Shown: positions 1-6,345 of the stretch, one piece after another
Layout of the letters: the number at the start of each line of letters is the position of its first letter
Position numbering within the stretch: the stretch's first letter is position 1
Assembly: GCA_964535735.1 (NCBI GenBank)
Contig: CAZHTM010000054.1
Location: 1-12,884 of the forward strand
Origin: J089 sp964535735
GTDB taxonomy: Bacteria; Fidelibacterota; Marinisomatia; Marinisomatales; J089
Direction: 5' to 3'
Length of the DNA: 12,884 bases
Translations under genes and position numbers: made by a program
The notes under the pieces: model-generated
What the model saw: the letters and a program-made list of their open reading frames with translations, nothing else
Databases searched by the model: none
Told to the model about the DNA's origin: nothing

Positions 1-2
1 AA

Positions 3-158
3 TCTACGGGAGGCTTGCCATCCGTGCAATTTAACATAATTACTGACGTGAAAAGCGTTAGCTTGATTGCGGGTGCTGGGCGGTTTTGTGAGAGAAAAAC
101 TGGTAAGTTGCTTACCCGTGATTCAAATGATCAACGAATAAATGCTAATGTTGTTTAA
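3..158 (+). CDS. Possible C-terminal end of a gene cut by the window edge
   Basis: A frame is open from the window edge to a TAA at 156-158, giving about 51 residues that end ...DQRINANVV. I do not recognise the product. An open run of this length could arise by chance. It is kept because its stop lies 26 bases before the first copy of the intergenic repeat (185), the same gene-then-repeat spacing seen further right. It could equally be non-coding sequence. The upstream sequence would decide. Confidence 0.3.
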   Translation, partial: STGGLPSVQFNIITDVKSVSLIAGAGRFCERKTGKLLTRDSNDQRINANVV

Positions 159-184
159 AGGTAATTAGCAAAGGTTATGGATAT

Positions 185-270
185 CCTCCTCCACACTGGA
201 CCCTGAAGAATCGAAGCAGGCGATGGTAAATTTGAAGTGTAAATCAACGATTTATTAAGATTAACTCATG
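185..270 (+). repeat. Intergenic repeat, copy 0 (short form)
   Basis: This shortened copy starts CCTCCTCCACACTGGACCC, continues TGAAGAATCGAAGCAGGCG and ATGGTAAATTTGAAG, and ends AAATCAACG...GATTAACTCATG. Each piece has a counterpart in the fuller copies at 997 and 2507 (TGAAGAATCGGAGCAG, GTGATTTTGTAGTTTT, AAAATCAACG, GAACTCATC), but the large central hairpin is missing or collapsed. It lies between a possible gene end at 158 and the gene starting at 350. Copies were aligned by eye, so the ends are approximate. Confidence 0.6.
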
Positions 271-349
271 TTAATTTCGACTATAAATGTTCGGAGAAAA
301 AAAAATACAATACACGGCTAACTTGCTTGCCGGATAGTGATTTAATTGT

Positions 350-979
350 ATGCTAACTATCGACTATCGGAAACCTGCATTATTGATATCAGCATTTTCT
401 TTATTGTTTACGTGTGCTACAGCTAATCCCGGAAAGGGTATTTCATTTACCGTTGAATATGCGTCTTACCATAATGATTTTGGGATAAACCCGTCACTTA
501 TTTACAGTATCAAGCTTATTACATGTGCCCCATTAATACATAATACCGGGGTTCAATTCTCGTACAGCAAATTGCCATATTTCACGGCAGATTATCCCGG
601 ACTTTATAAGGACAAAGTTACTTGGTTTGCCATGTCCTTTATCAAACCAATCTCACTTAGAATAGATCCTTTTGTATTATCGGTAATTCCAGGGGTAGGA
701 ACCGTCATTCAATCCACATGGCACGATGATTTGATTCATGAATCTGATGAACCTGATTGTTTTGGATGCGGGGACTATAACACGCCACTGGGCTTCTATT
801 TGGATTATGAAATTCAGAGTGATATTCATTATCGTTTCACTTCTGAATTGGAACTTGGGATAGGTTTTGCATTTAGAAGATTTCTGGGCCCCGTCCCCAC
901 ATACACCGATATCTATAATCCTCCAGCGTTGGGAGACAGCTTTGGCACATATATCACCATTGGAAAAAATCTTCATTAA
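350..979 (+). CDS. Exported protein of unknown function, outer-membrane-barrel-like
   Basis: 209 residues, not recognised as a named family. Residues 9-25 form a hydrophobic signal peptide with a likely signal peptidase I site after ATA (about residue 25). The mature part alternates polar and aromatic residues in beta-strand fashion (ISFTVEYASYHNDFG, GTYITIGKNLH at the end). It has a DCFGCG motif around residue 140 that could bind a metal or form a disulphide. The overall look is that of a small outer-membrane beta-barrel or periplasmic beta protein, which is an inference from composition. The ATG at 350 gives a complete signal peptide, but no Shine-Dalgarno sequence precedes it, as for other genes in this half. 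Repeat copies flank it on both sides. Confidence 0.7.
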   Translation: MLTIDYRKPALLISAFSLLFTCATANPGKGISFTVEYASYHNDFGINPSLIYSIKLITCAPLIHNTGVQFSYSKLPYFTADYPGLYKDKVTWFAMSFIKPISLRIDPFVLSVIPGVGTVIQSTWHDDLIHESDEPDCFGCGDYNTPLGFYLDYEIQSDIHYRFTSELELGIGFAFRRFLGPVPTYTDIYNPPALGDSFGTYITIGKNLH

Positions 980-996
980 TAGTGTTGAATTATTGA

Positions 997-1206
997 CTCC
1001 TCCCCGCTAAATCAGCTCCTGAAGAATCGGAGCAGACAGTCTAATTGGCCTAACGAACCCGACCCCGCCTGAATGCCGCGGTGAACAGGCAAATGGCATA
1101 ACCGGACAGGTGATTTTGTAGTTTTAAAGAAAAATCAACGGTAACTTTATCTCAGAATGCCAAAAAGCAGAAATTCCAAACACGGTGAACTCATCGGTTA
1201 GCAGTA
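997..1206 (+). repeat. Intergenic repeat, copy 1 (full form)
   Basis: One of the two most complete copies. Modules in order: CTCCTCCCCGC; a small hairpin GCTCC (1015-1019) / GGAGC (1029-1033) around TGAAGAATC; GCCTAACGAACCCGACCCC (variant of the CCTGACTGAYCC box); the main hairpin with GCCTG (1067-1071), ATGCC (1073-1077), CAGGC (1086-1090), GGCAT (1095-1099) and CAGGTG (1107-1112); ATTTTGTAGTTTT; AAAAATCAACGGTAACTTTA; TCAGAATGC; and the end box CGGTGAACTCATC followed by GGTTAGC. It starts 17 bases after the stop at 979 and runs almost to the ATG at 1211, so it fills the whole intergenic space. It is alignable by eye to copy 2a over most of its length. Confidence 0.8.
1066..1125 (+). terminator. 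Hairpin plus T-rich tail inside repeat copy 1
   Basis: A GCCTG-ATGCC stem can pair with GGCAT and CAGGT, with an asymmetric bulge of about seven bases. ATTTTGTAGTTTT follows at once. This resembles an imperfect intrinsic terminator for the gene ending at 979. The T tract is interrupted and the stem is bulged, so termination is an inference. The first strand can pair instead with the nearer CAGGC at 1086-1090. Confidence 0.3.
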
Positions 1207-1210
1207 GCAG

Positions 1211-1617
1211 ATGAAAAGATATTTTAGCACCAGAATTATTCTTTATGGTTTTCTTTTAATTACACTATCATTCTTAAGCTGTGATGAAGTGTCCACCCAG
1301 GAACAATTTGAACAAATAGTCTCCCTGTTGGCTGGAGAACACGTGTATATTCAAGAAAAGGGGTTCACGATTGGATTTACCAAAATTTTAGAGGATTCAC
1401 GCTGTCCAACTGATGCTGATTGTATATGGGAAGGAAATGGAAAAATTGAAATTTTTACTACCAAGTTCATGACTGATTCCACCTACTTTGAACTTAATAC
1501 AACACTGGACCCCAAAATTATAGAGTATTTCGGGTGCAACATTGAATTGATTGAATTAGAGCCTTACCCTAGTGTTGAAGAAATAATTGATCCCATGGAA
1601 TATGTATGTACCTTGAA
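1211..1617 (+). CDS. Lipoprotein with SRCP...CIWEGN motif, 3' end lost in the assembly gap
   Basis: 135 residues are visible before the Ns. Residues 1-24 form a lipoprotein signal peptide with the acylated cysteine at C24 (FLSC). The mature domain contains GFTIGFTKILEDSRCP then CIWEGNG (C65 and C71). I recognise this as a common unnamed lipoprotein family of FCB bacteria (usual form DSRCP...CIWAG), function unknown. In that family the chain normally ends a few residues after a YVVTL-like strand. Here YVCTL sits at residues 131-135, immediately before the gap, so only a few residues are probably missing. The reading frame happens to stay open across the Ns into a membrane protein, but that joined 419-residue product should not be believed. 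No clear Shine-Dalgarno sequence is present. Confidence 0.75.
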
Positions 1618-1717
1618 NNNNNNNNNNNNNNNNNNNNNNNNNNNNNNNNNNNNNNNNNNNNNNNNNNNNNNNNNNNNNNNNNNNNNNNNNNNNNNNNNNN
1701 NNNNNNNNNNNNNNNNN
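1618..1717. other. Assembly gap (100 Ns)
   Basis: Exactly 100 unknown bases, the usual placeholder for a scaffold gap of unspecified length. It separates the end of a lipoprotein gene from the middle of a membrane-protein gene. The missing stretch presumably holds the lipoprotein stop, an intergenic space and the start of the next gene. Confidence 0.95.
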
Positions 1718-2470
1718 GCCACTAAGATGGACGCCTGGTTTATTTCACTGATCTACGGCGCGCCATTTATTATCATGGACGAAATTGTACAGAAATATGA
1801 TTTAGATAACTCATCTATTTTTTATATGGGTTCGATTTTTGGTTTAATCCTGGAGGATATTTATGTGAACACTGTCCAAGAGAGTCCTCTCTTTTTTATG
1901 TCATTTATTTCCACATTTTGGCACGGCGGAATCACCACGTGGTCCACGTTCACACTGGCCGACCAGTTTTTCCCTCGAACCTCAGGTAAACCAATAAACA
2001 AGCCCGTCTTTTGGTCTTCCATCGGAACAGTAGGACTCATGGGCGGAGCAATGGCAATAGGACTTACCTTTCCCACGTTCTTAGAGAATATAGCAACCCA
2101 TGTCAGCGTCTTTGCATTGATAGGGAGTTATACGTATCTGATTAAACGAAATATCGAGAAGGAAAAAGAATACATTAATCGGCCTTTACTCGGCCTTAGC
2201 ATAATCGGTCTGGGATATGTTCTGGGAAATTGGATTCATTCTTTGGATGAAGAAAAGTCAGACCAGGAACAAGAACATACATATACGCAAAAGGATTGGG
2301 ATATGCGGGCGGGATTTTATGGAACCTTGGCGATGGCTTCCTTAATAAAAATGATGTCTGATAGAAAACGCAAATCAACGTATTCCCGTTTCACTATCCT
2401 CCCTTCCATTTCCAGCACAAACAACCCATTACGCCCATCTTACACTGTCCGATTATTTTATAATTTTTAG
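1718..2470 (+). CDS. Multi-spanning membrane protein, 5' end lost in the assembly gap
   Basis: About 250 residues up to the TAG at 2468-2470; the start lies in the gap. Several hydrophobic segments are visible: around FISLIYGAPFIIM, IFYMGSIFGLIL, PLFFMSFISTF, IGTVGLMGGAMAIGLTF, IATHVSVFALIGSY, LLGLSIIGLGYVLG and FYGTLAMASLI. A charged loop, DEEKSDQEQEHTYTQKD, separates the last two. Possible functional residues are the WHGG motif and MDE near the front. The tail after the last helix ends PSYTVRLFYNF. A terminal aromatic residue after alternating residues recalls an outer-membrane strand, which fits poorly with the helices and may be chance. I do not recognise the family. A repeat copy begins about 40 bases downstream. 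Confidence 0.65.
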   Translation, partial: ATKMDAWFISLIYGAPFIIMDEIVQKYDLDNSSIFYMGSIFGLILEDIYVNTVQESPLFFMSFISTFWHGGITTWSTFTLADQFFPRTSGKPINKPVFWSSIGTVGLMGGAMAIGLTFPTFLENIATHVSVFALIGSYTYLIKRNIEKEKEYINRPLLGLSIIGLGYVLGNWIHSLDEEKSDQEQEHTYTQKDWDMRAGFYGTLAMASLIKMMSDRKRKSTYSRFTILPSISSTNNPLRPSYTVRLFYNF

Positions 2471-2506
2471 TTATAATGCATGGAAGAAATGGCGGTTAAT
2501 ATCCAT

Positions 2507-2706
2507 GTCACCAAACTCTGAAGAAACGAGGCAGAAAATTACAAGAAGGGGCGCCCACCTGACTGCCCCCTCCCCACCTGAATGCCACAGCGGGCAGGAA
2601 AATGGCATGGCTGAACAGGTGATTTTGTAGTTTTAATGAAAAACAAAAGGTAACTTTAACTTAGAATGCTTAAAAAATAGAAATCCCTGGCACGATTAAC
2701 TCATCC
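2507..2706 (+). repeat. Intergenic repeat, copy 2a (full form)
   Basis: This is the second full-length copy. It has the small hairpin module CTCTGAAGAAACGAGGCAG (2516-2534), then CACCTGACTGCCCCCTCCC. The main hairpin has CACCTG (2575-2580), ATGCCA (2582-2587), CAGG (2595-2598), TGGCAT (2603-2608) and CAGGTG (2616-2621). GATTTTGTAGTTTTAATG follows, then AAGGTAACTTTAACTTAG, AGAATGC and the end box CACGATTAACTCATCC. Over 2575-2665 it matches copy 1 closely with scattered substitutions. Confidence 0.8.
2575..2634 (+). terminator. Hairpin plus T-rich tail inside repeat copy 2a
   Basis: CACCTG (2575-2580) pairs perfectly with CAGGTG (2616-2621), and ATGCCA (2582-2587) pairs with TGGCAT (2603-2608), leaving a bulge on the right arm. 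ATTTTGTAGTTTT follows the stem. It could terminate the transcript of the membrane-protein gene ending at 2470. The 105-base distance and the interrupted T tract keep confidence low. Confidence 0.35.
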
Positions 2707-2740
2707 ATGTTGTCTTATCAAAATGGAAATTTTTCATTTA

Positions 2741-2836
2741 CCCCTCCCCCGCACTGGACCCGGAAGGATCTCGTGGCACGCGTAAATATTTCAATTCGAA
2801 GAAAATGGCAAATCAAACGCACCGGTGAGTTTATCT
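2741..2836 (+). repeat. Intergenic repeat, copy 2b (short, diverged form)
   Basis: This is a second partial copy in the same intergenic space. It starts CCCCTCCCCCGCACTGGACC then CGGAAGGATC, matching the start of copy 0 (CACTGGACCCTGAAGAATC). It contains AAAATGGCAAATCAAACG and ends CACCGGTGAGTTTATC, the end-box variant. The central hairpin is absent. It stops 33 bases before the ATG at 2870. Two copies in tandem between the same pair of genes suggest that repeat units can accumulate or that an intervening gene was lost. Confidence 0.5.
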
Positions 2837-2869
2837 GTTTGAATGAAGACAAGACTAAAATAAATCTTT

Positions 2870-3394
2870 ATGCAGATATTTAAGACAATACTCTCTTCGG
2901 TATTATTCCTTTGCTTTGTTTTTGGCGAGGAACAATTAAAAATTACTCTTAATTCTGGAGAGATAATTAATAATTGTAAATTCGAAAATCTCCGAGGTGA
3001 TACCTTAGATATTTCCTTATTAACAGAAGAAAATTCAGAAATAATTATTCTCGCAGAAAACATAAGATCCATTGTCATTTTAGATGGATCATCTATCAAT
3101 AAGTATGATTTTACAACCATTCCATTTCGGGAGAAGATTTCTGCATTAAACCAAATATTTACAACTATTCATTCCAAAGGTCCAGCACCCGCAATACCGA
3201 TTACATCATCTCATGCTGATAAACAATTCCAATTAGTTTTAATCCTGGTTAGTATTGTTCTCATATTAGTCATCGTCATTGGTTTATTCTTGAAAAAAAG
3301 GAGAAAGCTAACGGGAGAAGAAAAAATTCCTGGCGCTAAGGAGATGGTAAAGACAATGTTATTCTGGGCACAATGGCATCGTGATAAAAGATAA
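2870..3394 (+). CDS. Single-span membrane protein of unknown function
   Basis: 174 residues, not recognised. Residues 1-19 form a signal peptide ending ...FLCFVFG. The next hundred residues are a beta-rich domain starting LKITLNSGEIINNCKFENLRG, a pattern seen in small domains that fold as short barrels. One strongly hydrophobic helix at 120-141 is followed by KKRRK and a short basic tail. The expected topology is domain outside the inner membrane and tail in the cytoplasm. The ATG at 2870 is the start that preserves the signal peptide; no Shine-Dalgarno sequence is visible. It stands alone, with repeat copies on both sides. Confidence 0.7.
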   Translation: MQIFKTILSSVLFLCFVFGEEQLKITLNSGEIINNCKFENLRGDTLDISLLTEENSEIIILAENIRSIVILDGSSINKYDFTTIPFREKISALNQIFTTIHSKGPAPAIPITSSHADKQFQLVLILVSIVLILVIVIGLFLKKRRKLTGEEKIPGAKEMVKTMLFWAQWHRDKR

Positions 3395-3450
3395 AAGTAT
3401 GAACTGTTTGTATGCTAAACTTCAATGCGCAGAACATATCACGCTTGCAT

Positions 3451-3498
3451 CGCCCGCCTGACTGACCCGTCCCCGCCTATGAATTCATCCGTCAGGTG
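3451..3498 (+). repeat. Intergenic repeat, copy 3 (internally deleted)
   Basis: The left module CGCCCGCCTGACTGACCC and GTCCCCGCCT join directly to the end box ATGAATTCATCC. The join skips the hairpin and the AT-rich middle present in copies 1 and 2a. The join point, just after CCCCGCCT, is where the hairpin would begin. A new inverted pair, CCTGAC (3457-3462) / GTCAGG (3491-3496), spans what remains. It is the only recognisable content of the gap between the genes ending at 3394 and starting at 3511. Confidence 0.55.
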
Positions 3499-3510
3499 CT
3501 CTATTTTATC

Positions 3511-4062
3511 ATGCATAGAGAGGATCTACTAACCAAACTCAATCATTATACTCCGTTCGATTCAAATGAAAGGCGGATGTATGAATCATTGGTTCAATTT
3601 GTAAATACTACCCCTGATTGTTTTAATAACTCTTTGGAAATTGGGCATATAACTGGTTCAGCTTGGATCATCGATATGAGTCGAAAAAAAGTGCTATTAA
3701 CGCACCATCGGAAACTTTCAAAATGGATCCAGTTAGGTGGTCACGCGGACGGGGAATCAAACATTCTAATGGTTGCCCTAAGGGAAGCAAAAGAGGAATC
3801 GGGTCTAAATTCCATAAATGTCGTGTCATCTGAAATATTCGACCTAGACATTCACACTATACCAAAAAGCCAAAAACATTCTGAGCATCTTCATTTCGAC
3901 ATTCGATTTTTATTTGAAGCTGATTCTGACGAACCCTTATCGATTAGCAATGAGTCGCTTGATGTATTGTGGATTGAATTAAATAAAGTGCACGAATTGA
4001 ATTCTGATGAATCAATTTCTAGAATGGTTAGGAAAACAAAACATGTTCAGTTCAGTCGTTGA
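3511..4062 (+). CDS. Nudix hydrolase family protein
   Basis: 183 residues from the ATG at 3511 (MHREDLLTKL). An in-frame GTG at 3496 would add five residues but overlaps the repeat, so I prefer the ATG. The Nudix box lies at residues 76-99: GGHADGES, then LREAKEESGL, with R91, E92, E95, E96 and G98 in place for metal binding. The first Glu of the usual G-x5-E-x7-R-E pattern is Ser here, with Glu one position earlier. Such proteins hydrolyse nucleoside diphosphates linked to another group; the substrate cannot be read from the sequence. The QLGGHADG form is typical of a broad subgroup of stand-alone Nudix enzymes whose members are mostly uncharacterised. The protein is soluble and the gene stands alone between repeat copies. 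Confidence 0.88.
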   Translation: MHREDLLTKLNHYTPFDSNERRMYESLVQFVNTTPDCFNNSLEIGHITGSAWIIDMSRKKVLLTHHRKLSKWIQLGGHADGESNILMVALREAKEESGLNSINVVSSEIFDLDIHTIPKSQKHSEHLHFDIRFLFEADSDEPLSISNESLDVLWIELNKVHELNSDESISRMVRKTKHVQFSR

Positions 4063-4090
4063 GGTCAACCTAATACAGTAAACCTTCCCC

Positions 4091-4200
4091 CACGCCTGAT
4101 TGATCCAGCCCCGCCCGAATGCCACGGCAGGCAGATATATGGCATGATCGGACAGGTGATTTTGAAGTTTCATAGAAATAATGGAGTTAGATTCATCCAT
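4091..4200 (+). repeat. Intergenic repeat, copy 4
   Basis: CACGCCTGATTGATCCAGCC is followed by the main hairpin: GCCCGAATGCCAC (4113-4125), GGCAGGCAG, ATGGCATGATCGGACAGGTG with CAGGTG at 4153-4158. Then comes GATTTTGAAGTTTCATAG. The end box is degenerate: GTTAGATTCATCC at 4186-4198. The AT-rich segment between hairpin and end box is shorter than in copies 1 and 2a. The copy starts 28 bases after the Nudix stop. Confidence 0.75.
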
Positions 4201-4272
4201 GAATGATGTTAACACCAGGACTTCCACACCGGTTATTTTACTCGGTAGACCCCCAACACAGTGATCAATTGA

Positions 4273-5358
4273 TTGAAAGAACATATTACAACTAAATATC
4301 TTGCCCGTACCGACACAGCTTTGGGACTTTTATTAAATTATCTTTTTGATGGCGTCTATATTGTAGATAAATCCCGTAAAATTATTTTTTGGAACAAAGG
4401 AGCTGAGCAGCTAACGGGATTTGCAGCTAATGAAGTTTACGGTCGGAAATGCTCAGATAACATTCTTAATCACATAGATGAAAACGGCAATCTGCTCTGT
4501 AAAAGCAAATACTGCCCGTTAGTGAGAATCTTTAAAAACAGCAAACATGTTATTAAAAAGGTCTACCCGCTCCATAAGTCTGGAAGGCGATTTCCTACGT
4601 TAACCTATGTCGCCCCTATTGAAGATGAGAATGGTGAAATCATAGCGGGCATAGAAGTATTCAGGGATATATCAAAAGAAGAAGATTACCGCATTCTACA
4701 AGAAAAATTTACAAACTTTATCAAGAAATATGTATCAACGACCACGTTTGAAACAGTAATGGAACGGATACAATTAGACGACATGCAAACCAGTTCCATG
4801 ACACGTGATATAACAATCCTTTCTTTGGACATTGTTGACTTTACTACCTTTTCTGAAAAATCTTCACCCAAAGATGTTGTGAAAATGCTAAACGAAATGT
4901 TTGGAATATGTGGAGTTATTACAGAGGAGTGTCATGGGGATATCGATAAGTTTATCGGCGATGCTATCATGGCGGTTTTTGTAGATGCAAACGATGCAGT
5001 TCTTGCGAGTGAAAAAATCCTGACAGCACTTACAGATCTTAATACCATCAGAACAAACAAAGGCAGACAGGAAGTCAATGTCCGTTTAGGTATTAATAGC
5101 GGCAAAGTTATTCAGGGAGACATTGGGACTGTGGAACGAAAAGACCTAACGGTGATAGGTGACGCTGTGAATATAGCCGCACGAATTCAAACAGTCACCG
5201 CCCCAAATTCAATATCGATATCCGAAGCAACCTTTTCCCGTCTTAAGAATCCGAATTCCTTTACGTTCAAAGAGGAGGTCATCGTTAAGGGGAAAACGCA
5301 GCCGGTGCGCATATTTCGACACAATTCTTATCCGATATATTCTGACTTAACCGGTTAG
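4273..5358 (+). CDS. PAS domain-class III adenylate cyclase
   Basis: 361 residues. A PAS sensor domain spans about 20-135, from LLLNYLFDGVYIVDKS to AGIEVFRDISKEE, followed by a helical linker (136-175). The class III cyclase domain covers about 178-350. Metal-binding Asp D186 (LSLDIVDFT) and D230 (FIGDAIMAVF), adenine-selecting Lys K226, and transition-state residues N300 and R304 (GDAVNIAAR) are all present. The expected activity is cyclic AMP synthesis from ATP in the cytoplasm. Thr293 at the second base-selecting position suggests subclass IIIb. The PAS domain carries C60, H67, C76 and C81, which could hold a metal or act in redox sensing. No ATG is available: the frame opens at TTG 4273, directly after an in-frame TGA, with no Shine-Dalgarno sequence. 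The gene may use TTG or may have lost its original start. The SET gene follows six bases later. Confidence 0.93.
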   Translation: MKEHITTKYLARTDTALGLLLNYLFDGVYIVDKSRKIIFWNKGAEQLTGFAANEVYGRKCSDNILNHIDENGNLLCKSKYCPLVRIFKNSKHVIKKVYPLHKSGRRFPTLTYVAPIEDENGEIIAGIEVFRDISKEEDYRILQEKFTNFIKKYVSTTTFETVMERIQLDDMQTSSMTRDITILSLDIVDFTTFSEKSSPKDVVKMLNEMFGICGVITEECHGDIDKFIGDAIMAVFVDANDAVLASEKILTALTDLNTIRTNKGRQEVNVRLGINSGKVIQGDIGTVERKDLTVIGDAVNIAARIQTVTAPNSISISEATFSRLKNPNSFTFKEEVIVKGKTQPVRIFRHNSYPIYSDLTG

Positions 5359-5364
5359 ATTTTA

Positions 5365-5853
5365 ATGAGCTTATATATAAAAACTGGATTTGAGTTAAGA
5401 AAAACTTCTAGAAAAGGGGAAGGTGTTTTCGCCACCAAATTATTTAAGGTGGGTGACACCGTAATGGTTGGAGTTATTAAAGAAGTGCTAGACGGAAATT
5501 GCTCTCATGCTTCACAGATCGGTGAAAAGAAGTACGTACTTCACGATGGTTTAATTAGTAAGGTCAATCACTCCTGCGACCCTAATTCGGGCATTAGAGT
5601 GAACGAAACTGGTGCACATGATTTTGTTGCAATAAAGAATATCCGAATTGATGAAGAAATAACCTTCGATTATGCCATGAGAAATTACAATATTGATTTT
5701 TTCCCGAAGAGATGCGTGTGTGGCTCTAAAAAATGTCGCTATTGGATTACAGGATGGAAAGATTTACCAGATACAAAAAAGAAAGAGTATGAAGGCTTTG
5801 TGGCTCCTTATCTGCTTGTATTGGACGCAAAGCATTCTTGCGAGAAAGTGTAG
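5365..5853 (+). CDS. SET-domain protein (putative lysine methyltransferase)
   Basis: 162 residues, a compact SET domain with post-SET segment. The S-adenosylmethionine-binding KGEGVFA is at 17-23, the knot motif NHSCDPN at 68-74 and the catalytic DEEITFDYA at 96-104 with Tyr103. The post-SET CVCGSKKC supplies C117, C119 and C124. In eukaryotic enzymes these three cysteines plus the Cys of the NHSC motif (C71 here) hold one zinc ion, so the metal site looks intact. Bacterial proteins of this kind are usually thought to be acquired horizontally; targets are mostly unknown. The gene starts six bases after the cyclase stop, so the two are almost certainly co-transcribed. The 5365 ATG is the only reasonable start and has no Shine-Dalgarno sequence, suggesting translational coupling. 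Confidence 0.92.
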   Translation: MSLYIKTGFELRKTSRKGEGVFATKLFKVGDTVMVGVIKEVLDGNCSHASQIGEKKYVLHDGLISKVNHSCDPNSGIRVNETGAHDFVAIKNIRIDEEITFDYAMRNYNIDFFPKRCVCGSKKCRYWITGWKDLPDTKKKEYEGFVAPYLLVLDAKHSCEKV

Positions 5854-5886
5854 GCTTTTCAAAACGATAAACGTCTACAATTGCCT

Positions 5887-6294
5887 ATGAATTTTGTAAA
5901 AATGATAACGATTCTATCAATCGGCGTCTACTTCTTTTCAAGTTGTGAAGATTCTGAAGAAGTAAAACACCGAATTGTTGGCAAGTGGAACTGGATTCAG
6001 TCATTCGGTGGTTATGCTGGACATTATATTACACCCCAATCGGCAGGATATTCAAAAACGATAATTTTCGATGTTAATAAATATTATTCTGTTTTTAGAG
6101 ATGACTCGCTTACAGAAAAAACAACGTACCAAATAACTTATGAAGATATATGGGGCGATCAGGAATTAGAGGAAATTCTAACCATCGAAGGAGATCCGAT
6201 AAAACAGGTTATAGAATTCGAAGGTATCGATACACTCAAACTATTAGAAAATTGTTTTGATTGTTATAATCATACGTTCATCAGGATTCAATGA
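5887..6294 (+). CDS. Small lipoprotein, lipocalin-like hypothetical
   Basis: 135 residues from the ATG at 5887; an in-frame TTG at 5881 is less likely. A signal peptide ends FFSSC with acylated C20. The mature part starts HRIVGKWNWIQSFGGYAGH then ITPQSAGYSKTIIFD. This GKW.W...GG..G...TP...G pattern is widespread in Bacteroidota-type lipoproteins with a lipocalin-like beta fold; none is well characterised to my knowledge. A CFDC pair lies near the C-terminus. It sits 33 bases downstream of the SET gene with no repeat between, so it is probably the third gene of the cyclase operon. Repeat copy 5 follows. Confidence 0.75.
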   Translation: MNFVKMITILSIGVYFFSSCEDSEEVKHRIVGKWNWIQSFGGYAGHYITPQSAGYSKTIIFDVNKYYSVFRDDSLTEKTTYQITYEDIWGDQELEEILTIEGDPIKQVIEFEGIDTLKLLENCFDCYNHTFIRIQ

Positions 6295-6345
6295 ATTCCT
6301 TTCTAGCCCCTATTGCGCATGATGTGGATAACATGTACCTTCTGT

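Noticed and set aside
1048..1203. GCCTAAC...GTTAGC pair in repeat copy 1 as an integron attC site
   Set aside because: The GCCTAAC is aligned with CCTGACT in the other copies, GTTAGCA does not fit the GTTRRRY core, and the other copies have no matching pair. Kept only as a hypothesis in the findings.
1211..2470. A 419-residue lipoprotein-membrane protein fusion
   Set aside because: The frame is only open because Ns are translated as unknown residues; the two sides belong to different kinds of protein.
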